DNA of 9,452 nucleotides, taken from NCBI GenBank assembly GCA_958425285.1, contig CATZVV010000052.1:1-9452 (forward strand), in the 5' to 3' direction. Source of the stretch: an uncultured Lachnoclostridium sp. Lineage in GTDB: Bacteria > Bacillota > Clostridia > Lachnospirales > Lachnospiraceae. Each line of letters starts with the position of its first letter. Position 1 is the stretch's first letter. Below the pieces are notes generated by a model, which ran no database searches, was not told the DNA's origin, and saw nothing but the letters and a program-made list of their open reading frames with translations. The position numbers were made by a program, and so were the translations under genes. This document shows positions 5,641 to 9,452 of the stretch, piece by piece.

Positions 5641-6490
5641 CTAATACTTTACGCCCTACATAAAGAGAGGCATCGGGGCGGGTTTCAACCGTCCATTTTA
5701 CAAGCGCAATTTCATTGCCTACAACTTCTAAGGCGGTAATACAGCGAGGGTGTACACAGCTTCCGGTATTGAAATAATGATCGGATGGATTGGTTGGGCA
5801 CATGGGGCGGTGTGTGTGTCCGGCAATTAAAATTATTCCTTTTTGATTAGAATATTGGCTTAGCCGTTCCTCGGTTTTTTCTTTTTTTGTATTATTTCTT
5901 GCTGCACTGGTTGGGTCGAGAACACCAAGATTTTCAAGAGGTTTCCATACATATCTTACGAGGAATTTTGCCAGTCTCCATAGTACACTGTTCAGGAAAT
6001 CGACCTGATGTCCATGGACGCTCCAGATATCTTTTCCTCCACAGCCATTTTGAAGTAAAATACTTTCGTAGACTTTCATTTCTGGGAAAAGAGGAACAAC
6101 AGAGCGATGAGAGAAAAAGGAGGAGCAATTGCGTTCCATAAACTTACCATTCTTTTTGCATATATCATGATTTCCATATACCATGTAAAAGCGGTTTTCT
6201 TTATAAAATTGTGACATTAGCCAGAAAGCATTGTCATGGATTTCTATAATACGGTTTTGGGAGCGGTTCTCCCATAGTTCATCTCCATCTCCCAGTTCAA
6301 TATAACAGAAGCCGTTTCGGTAGTAGTGCTGCAAAGCGGCGAAAAATAAGTTTTGGTTTCGTAAGAAGTTGTCTGTAGAGGTTCCGGTACCCCTGTGGCA
6401 ATCACTAATAAAGACATATCTCGAATCAGGACATAGGGGGAGTTTAAGCGCGTTTTTGTATGCCCTGTCTAATCGTTTCTCATAACTCAT
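5603..6490 (-). CDS. Calcineurin-like metallophosphoesterase
   Basis: The 295-residue protein has the full set of metal-binding motifs of the calcineurin-like superfamily: D-x-H at 30-32 (SDCHRG), GDGDE at 67-71, GNHD at 106-109, HGH at 159-161 and GHTH at 224-227, with NTGS at 241-244 after the last. It should therefore be an active dinuclear-metal hydrolase. The substrate (a phosphomonoester, a cyclic nucleotide or a lipid-linked phosphate such as UDP-diacylglucosamine for LpxH-like enzymes) cannot be told from sequence. There is no signal peptide, so it probably acts in the cytoplasm. ATG 6488-6490 has an AAAGGG ribosome site inside the end of the upstream gene, whose stop lies only four bases away. 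The pair is therefore an operon, and a joint function with the DUF4474-like membrane protein is likely. Its last codons form one arm and the loop of the spmB terminator. Confidence 0.9.
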   Translation of the reverse strand: MSYEKRLDRAYKNALKLPLCPDSRYVFISDCHRGTGTSTDNFLRNQNLFFAALQHYYRNGFCYIELGDGDELWENRSQNRIIEIHDNAFWLMSQFYKENRFYMVYGNHDICKKNGKFMERNCSSFFSHRSVVPLFPEMKVYESILLQNGCGGKDIWSVHGHQVDFLNSVLWRLAKFLVRYVWKPLENLGVLDPTSAARNNTKKEKTEERLSQYSNQKGIILIAGHTHRPMCPTNPSDHYFNTGSCVHPRCITALEVVGNEIALVKWTVETRPDASLYVGRKVLEKTTLVRNVLFI

Positions 6491-6494
6491 GCTA

Positions 6495-7391
6495 TCAACC
6501 CTTTCGTCCTTTAAAATGTTTTCGTTTTGTCAACAGGCGAAATAAAAATGGTGAATAGATTAGCAGGTAGGTTAAGCGATCCAGTGTATAGGAGAAAGGG
6601 CGGGTGAAAAAGCAAAACAGATGTGTGTTAAAGTGGTTTATCCACTGTGTAATTCGTCGGCGAATTGGGATTTTATCCAACAGGTTGCCGCTTAGTGGAT
6701 GATCAAAACGGATTTTTACAGTTAGATAGTGGATGGAGATATTGCGAAGTGGAATATCTAATTCCAGTACCCCGTCTAAAAAAGCATTTAGCATAGCATG
6801 ATTGGGAAATGTAACGGCTGCATCTAATACAATGTCTTCCGGCTCCGCAAATGTACCGAGTGAAAAGCCAGTCAACCACCAATGCCACCGTTCCAACTTG
6901 TAATAAGGTTTGCGAATTAAATATAGGGTGGAGGACAAGTGTAGCAATTCCTGGTCGTTTATACTTGAAAAATGTGTGCTTTTGCGTTTTTCTGGTTCGA
7001 TTAATTCATCGGCATAGTAAACCCCGATTTCACTTCCGATGTTGATTCCGTACTGCCCTTTCCAGAGTTCAATAAGCCATGTTTTGCCCTCATAGTCAAA
7101 GTAAATTGGCTGGCAATGTAAAATCATGTGAAACAGAGGAGCTCCCACATCATATAGATGTTCATACCCAAATTGGCGCTGCCAGGGGTGAAGTGTTGAG
7201 GTAATCAAATCTGTCTCGGAATCATAAGTAAAACCACTTGGCTCAAGAGCCGCTTTTAGGTTATATATTTTTACCTCGCGTGGCAGAGCACGTGTTTTAC
7301 GGATGCTTCTTTTGCGTTTCCAAAGGTGGATTAGGAAAAGGAAAAGAAGTGTAATAAAAATTCCTAACAAGATGCATAGTGGTTTGTTCAT
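6495..7391 (-). CDS. Membrane-anchored DUF4474-like protein of unknown function
   Basis: From ATG 7389-7391 this is a 298-residue protein. It has one N-terminal membrane helix (about 5-24), a basic stretch (KRKRSIRKTR, 25-34) that suggests the bulk stays cytoplasmic, and a conserved-looking core. The core has a GFTYD segment (53-57), HPWQRQFGYEHLYD (68-81), QPIYFDYEGKTWLIELWKGQYG (a run from 94 to 115) and HWWLTGF (170-176). I recognise this pattern as DUF4474, a family found mainly in Lachnospiraceae and relatives, but this is from memory. The C-terminus (about 255-288) is hydrophobic and aromatic and may lie on the membrane. The start at 7391 has GGAGG (7397-7401) five bases upstream. ATG 7403 would place that ribosome site inside the gene. 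It is the first gene of an operon with the metallophosphoesterase and is divergent from degV. Confidence 0.8.
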   Translation of the reverse strand: MNKPLCILLGIFITLLFLFLIHLWKRKRSIRKTRALPREVKIYNLKAALEPSGFTYDSETDLITSTLHPWQRQFGYEHLYDVGAPLFHMILHCQPIYFDYEGKTWLIELWKGQYGINIGSEIGVYYADELIEPEKRKSTHFSSINDQELLHLSSTLYLIRKPYYKLERWHWWLTGFSLGTFAEPEDIVLDAAVTFPNHAMLNAFLDGVLELDIPLRNISIHYLTVKIRFDHPLSGNLLDKIPIRRRITQWINHFNTHLFCFFTRPFSYTLDRLTYLLIYSPFLFRLLTKRKHFKGRKG

Positions 7392-7497
7392 AATTTCCTC
7401 CATTTCCGCGTGGACGGCTTACGCTTTTTGTATCTCCTTAATATATTTTATGAAAATCTTGACAATAGGTGACGAAAAGTGTGGCTGCTTTATAGTT

Positions 7498-7514
7498 AGT
7501 TTGACATTCAAAGT
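7498..7514 (+). promoter_or_regulatory. FabT-like operator 1, over the -35 box of degV
   Basis: A perfect palindrome TTTGA-CAT-TCAAA (7500-7512) with the outer A7498 and T7514 also paired. It fits the published FabT consensus ANTTTGATTATCAAATT in arm sequence and spacing. It contains the -35 hexamer TTGACA, so a bound repressor would block polymerase. Confidence 0.6.
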
Positions 7515-7529
7515 ATATTGTGGTATAAT
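7501..7529 (+). promoter_or_regulatory. Perfect-consensus sigma-A promoter of degV
   Basis: TTGACA at 7501-7506 and TATAAT at 7524-7529 are exact consensus hexamers with a 17-base spacer. TGG before the -10 adds an extended -10. Transcription should start near 7536, giving a leader of about 56 bases. Such a strong core promoter would normally be kept in check by a repressor, which fits the flanking palindromes. Confidence 0.88.
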
Positions 7530-7536
7530 AGAAAAT

Positions 7537-7553
7537 ACTTTGATGTTCAAAAT
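7537..7553 (+). promoter_or_regulatory. FabT-like operator 2, at the degV transcription start
   Basis: A second perfect palindrome TTTGA-TGT-TCAAA (7539-7551), with outer A7537 and T7553 also paired. Its centre is 39 bp from that of operator 1, and it begins at about +2. The two boxes share both arms but differ in the central three bases, as expected of conserved operator half-sites. Confidence 0.6.
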
Positions 7554-7591
7554 AAAAAAACTTAAGCCATAAAGGCAGAATGGAGGAACAA

Positions 7592-8428
7592 ATGATACGT
7601 ATTGTAACAGACAGTACAAGTGATTTATCCTTAGAAAGAATGAGCGAACTAAAGATTGACATAGCGCCCCTTTCGGTTCGCTTTGGAGAAGAAGTCTTTC
7701 AGACTCTCTATGAAATTACAAACGAAGAATTTTTTGATAAAATGGCGGATTCTGAAGAAATGCCATCAACGATGCAAGTAAATCCTGCACAGTTTGAGGA
7801 ACTATTTCATAAATATATAAAGGCCGGTGATGAAATTATTGTAATTACAATTGGTGCGAAGTTAAGTGGGACATGCCAGTCAGCGGTTATTGCATCAAAT
7901 GAATTTGAAGAAGGAAGGATTGCCGTTATTGATTCCAAAACGGCGTCAGGAGGTCTGGCGCTTCTTGTTGAGCAGGCGGCTCGTATGAGAGATAATGGAA
8001 AAAGCTTTACAGAGATTGTGGAAGCTATTCATGAGTTAGTGAAGGTTACAAAAACATACGTTATTTTGGAAAACCTGGACTTCTTGCGACACGGTGGGCG
8101 CATCTCCCCAGAAGAATATGTTGCAGGGGAGAAACTTGGGATTAAACCGGTTGTACAAATAGAGGGAATTGTTAAGGTGGTCGACAAGGTGAAAGGTAAA
8201 AAAGGGACAAATCGTTTTGTAATGGAACGTCTGGAGGAGTTTGATTTACAGGAAAATTCCGTCATTCATGTCTTTCATGGAAATGCACCTGAATTGGCAG
8301 ACTCGGTTGTAGAACTTTTGCGGGATAAGGGATATAAGAATGAAGTTCGCAATTTTTGTACCGGATCTATTATAGGAGCACATTTGGGTGCTAATTGTGT
8401 TGGTATCGCATTTGCCGCCAAATCGTGA
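7592..8428 (+). CDS. DegV-family fatty-acid-binding protein (FakB-like)
   Basis: DegV/FakB proteins bind one fatty acid in a deep pocket and present it to the kinase FakA, which makes acyl-phosphate for phospholipid synthesis. The 278-residue protein begins with MIRIVTDSTSDLS, the family hallmark. It also has PSTMQVNPAQF (58-68, the position of the Thr/Ser carboxylate-binding loop), SGTCQSA (92-98), IDSKTASGG (113-121), ENLDFLRHGGRIS (160-172) and IGAHLGAN (261-268). All are expected pocket segments. I prefer ATG 7592, with GGAGG at 7582-7586 five bases upstream. ATG 7580 is an in-frame ATG created by ATGGAGG, the ribosome site itself. FakA is not in this window. The promoter is consensus and flanked by two FabT-like palindromes, so expression probably follows the cell's acyl status. 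A terminator follows. Confidence 0.92.
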   Translation: MIRIVTDSTSDLSLERMSELKIDIAPLSVRFGEEVFQTLYEITNEEFFDKMADSEEMPSTMQVNPAQFEELFHKYIKAGDEIIVITIGAKLSGTCQSAVIASNEFEEGRIAVIDSKTASGGLALLVEQAARMRDNGKSFTEIVEAIHELVKVTKTYVILENLDFLRHGGRISPEEYVAGEKLGIKPVVQIEGIVKVVDKVKGKKGTNRFVMERLEEFDLQENSVIHVFHGNAPELADSVVELLRDKGYKNEVRNFCTGSIIGAHLGANCVGIAFAAKS

Positions 8429-8460
8429 TTATAGTAAATGGCAAATTGTTTTATGGAGAG

Positions 8461-8499
8461 ATAGGATCATTGGCTTAGCGGATGATCCTATTTATTTTT
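8461..8499 (+). terminator. Terminator after degV
   Basis: ATAGGATCAT (8461-8470) pairs with ATGATCCTAT (8482-8491), a perfect 10-bp stem with an 11-base loop. TTTATTTTT follows, starting within the last stem bases. It closes the single-gene degV unit. Confidence 0.85.
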
Positions 8500-8561
8500 G
8501 GCATTTTGGTGTAAAGTAAATATATAAATATTTTAAGAGAAAACGTTTGTGTTATTATGGC

Positions 8562-8589
8562 TTGACAAAATATAATTAAATGTTGTAAT
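8562..8589 (+). promoter_or_regulatory. Likely promoter of the substrate-binding lipoprotein gene
   Basis: A consensus -35 TTGACA at 8562-8567 is followed after 16 bases by TGTAAT at 8584-8589, an acceptable -10. Transcription would start near 8596, leaving a leader of about 100 AT-rich bases. The -10 lies in the left arm of an inverted repeat. Confidence 0.6.
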
Positions 8590-8604
8590 TTATTATTACA
8601 ACAT
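8580..8604. promoter_or_regulatory. Inverted repeat overlapping the promoter (operator candidate)
   Basis: ATGTTGTAAT (8580-8589) and ATTACAACAT (8595-8604) are perfect inverted arms separated by TTATT. The dyad covers the -10 box and the likely start site, the classic place for a repressor. It is not followed by a U tract, so it is not a terminator. The arms do not match Rex, PerR, Zur or CodY boxes as I know them, so the regulator is unknown. Confidence 0.6.
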
Positions 8605-8697
8605 AAAAAATGCCTTATTTTAAGGGATTATGTCAAAATTGTGTTATGAAAAGGTTTGCGTAAACAAAATTATTCATTATAGAATGGAGGATGCGAA

Positions 8698-9452
8698 GTG
8701 AAAAAAAGAGGTTTAGCGTTATTATTAGTAATGGCAATGGTGTTTACTGTATTTGCCGGTTGTGGCTCAGCGAAGGAAGAGAAAAAAGTGTTAAGAGTGG
8801 CCTACTTCCCCAATATTACCCATACCCAGCCATTGATTATGAAGGAACAGAAGACTCTGGAAAAAGCTTTGGGTGACTGGAGCGTGGAATGGTATGATTT
8901 CAATTCCGGAACAAGTGAGATGGAGGCTGTTTTTGCCGAGGAAATTGATATCGGATATATTGGACCGGTACCAGCTGTCAGTGGAAATGTTAAGTCCGAT
9001 GGTGATGTTAAGATTATTTCCGGCTCTGTAAACGGTGGTTCTATGCTAGTTGCCAAAAAGGGAAGTAATATTAAGAGTATTTCCGATTTGTCGGGTAAAA
9101 CAGTTGCGGTACCGAGCATAGGGAATACCCAGCATCTGCTTTTATGCGATTTGATGACAGCTAATCAGCTAAAGGCAACAACAGCGGGTGGTGATGTAAA
9201 TGTAAAGGCAGTGGCAAATGGTGATACAATTGCTTTGATGGAATCCGGAGAAATTGATGCTGCGTTTGTTCCGGAACCATGGGGAAGCACCTTGGTTTCA
9301 CAGGCTGGTGCAGAAATTGTATTAGATTATGATGATATTTGGAATGAAGAGGGAACAGACGGAAGTAAGCCGGGCGAATATGCAACTACTGTTGTAATTG
9401 CAAGAGAAGATTTTCTGGATGAGCATGAAGATATTGTTAAGATATTTATGGA
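8698..9452 (+). CDS. ABC transporter substrate-binding lipoprotein, NitT/TauT/SsuA family (partial, GTG start)
   Basis: The frame opens at GTG 8698, with GGAGG (8686-8690) seven bases upstream, and stays open for 251 codons to the window end. The start MKKRGLALLLVMAMV is a lipoprotein signal peptide with lipobox FAGC (19-22), so C22 would be lipidated by Lgt. The mature part shows VAYFPNITHTQPLI, then IDIGYIGPVPAV, VAVPSIGNTQHLLL and IDAAFVPEPWGS. These are the ordered hallmarks of the periplasmic-binding family that carries aliphatic sulfonates, taurine, nitrate or related compounds and thiamin precursors. In this family GNTQ is usually followed by DVALR; here HLLL. The exact ligand cannot be decided. 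Permease and ATPase genes would be expected just beyond the window. The promoter carries an inverted repeat, so supply of the substrate probably controls it. An ATG at 8691 reads a different, shorter frame. Confidence 0.9.
   Translation, partial: MKKRGLALLLVMAMVFTVFAGCGSAKEEKKVLRVAYFPNITHTQPLIMKEQKTLEKALGDWSVEWYDFNSGTSEMEAVFAEEIDIGYIGPVPAVSGNVKSDGDVKIISGSVNGGSMLVAKKGSNIKSISDLSGKTVAVPSIGNTQHLLLCDLMTANQLKATTAGGDVNVKAVANGDTIALMESGEIDAAFVPEPWGSTLVSQAGAEIVLDYDDIWNEEGTDGSKPGEYATTVVIAREDFLDEHEDIVKIFM

Noticed and set aside
7432..7440. AAGGAGATA on the minus strand, a strong ribosome-site match upstream of the DUF4474-like gene
   Set aside because: No start codon follows within usable distance, and the frame after it gives no protein. 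It may be chance in AT-rich promoter DNA.
8655..8683. TTGCGT and TATAGA just before the lipoprotein ribosome site as a second promoter
   Set aside because: The start would fall at or inside the ribosome site, leaving no usable leader, and both hexamers are weak.
8802..9385. Antisense ORFs of 105 and 74 codons opposite the substrate-binding protein gene
   Set aside because: They lie fully within the conserved lipoprotein frame and have no ribosome sites or family features.

Overview
The window reads as chromosomal DNA from a low-GC, Gram-positive, spore-forming member of the Clostridia, most likely a Lachnospiraceae-type gut anaerobe. The signs are strong Shine-Dalgarno sites (GGAGG), AT-rich intergenic DNA with near-consensus sigma-A promoters, a spore maturation gene (spmB), the Cys-containing Lgt variant common in Firmicutes, a DUF4474-like protein and very lysine-rich Fn3-like tails on secreted proteins. 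I see no mobile element, CRISPR array, tRNA or rRNA.

Layout. (1) 1-1943: the 3' end of a secreted-protein gene and, 14 bases on, a complete secreted RCC1-repeat protein with a related basic tail. They look like tandem paralogues in one transcription unit ending in a hairpin at 1952-2002. (2) 2037-2935: a strong promoter, a structured leader of about 100 nt that ends in an intrinsic-terminator-like hairpin, a LytTR response regulator with no kinase beside it, and a translationally overlapping 23-codon ORF. (3) 2930-3762: lgt with its own promoter, whose -10 box lies inside a 15-bp palindrome. (4) 3907-5588: a membrane diguanylate cyclase, then spmB without spmA. (5) 5603-7391, minus strand: a two-gene unit, a DUF4474-like membrane-anchored protein followed 4 bases on by a calcineurin-type metallophosphoesterase. 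(6) 7498-8491: a DegV/FakB fatty-acid-binding protein gene, read divergently from that unit, with a perfect-consensus promoter bracketed by two TTTGA-N3-TCAAA palindromes that match the FabT operator, then a strong terminator. (7) 8562-9452: a promoter overlapped by a long inverted repeat, then a GTG-start lipoprotein of the NitT/TauT/SsuA substrate-binding family that runs off the window end.

Functional links. Envelope and signalling functions dominate. Lgt would lipidate the lipoprotein at the right end; the cyclase and response regulator are signalling proteins; DegV feeds exogenous fatty acids into lipid synthesis. These are separate transcription units rather than one pathway. The most informative observations are regulatory: the FabT-like box pair at degV, the leader that can form an attenuator or pseudoknot before the response regulator, and the dyad at the transporter promoter. 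No clearly novel multi-gene system is visible. The best candidates for undescribed biology are the leader RNA with the overlapping small ORF, and the DUF4474-phosphoesterase pair.
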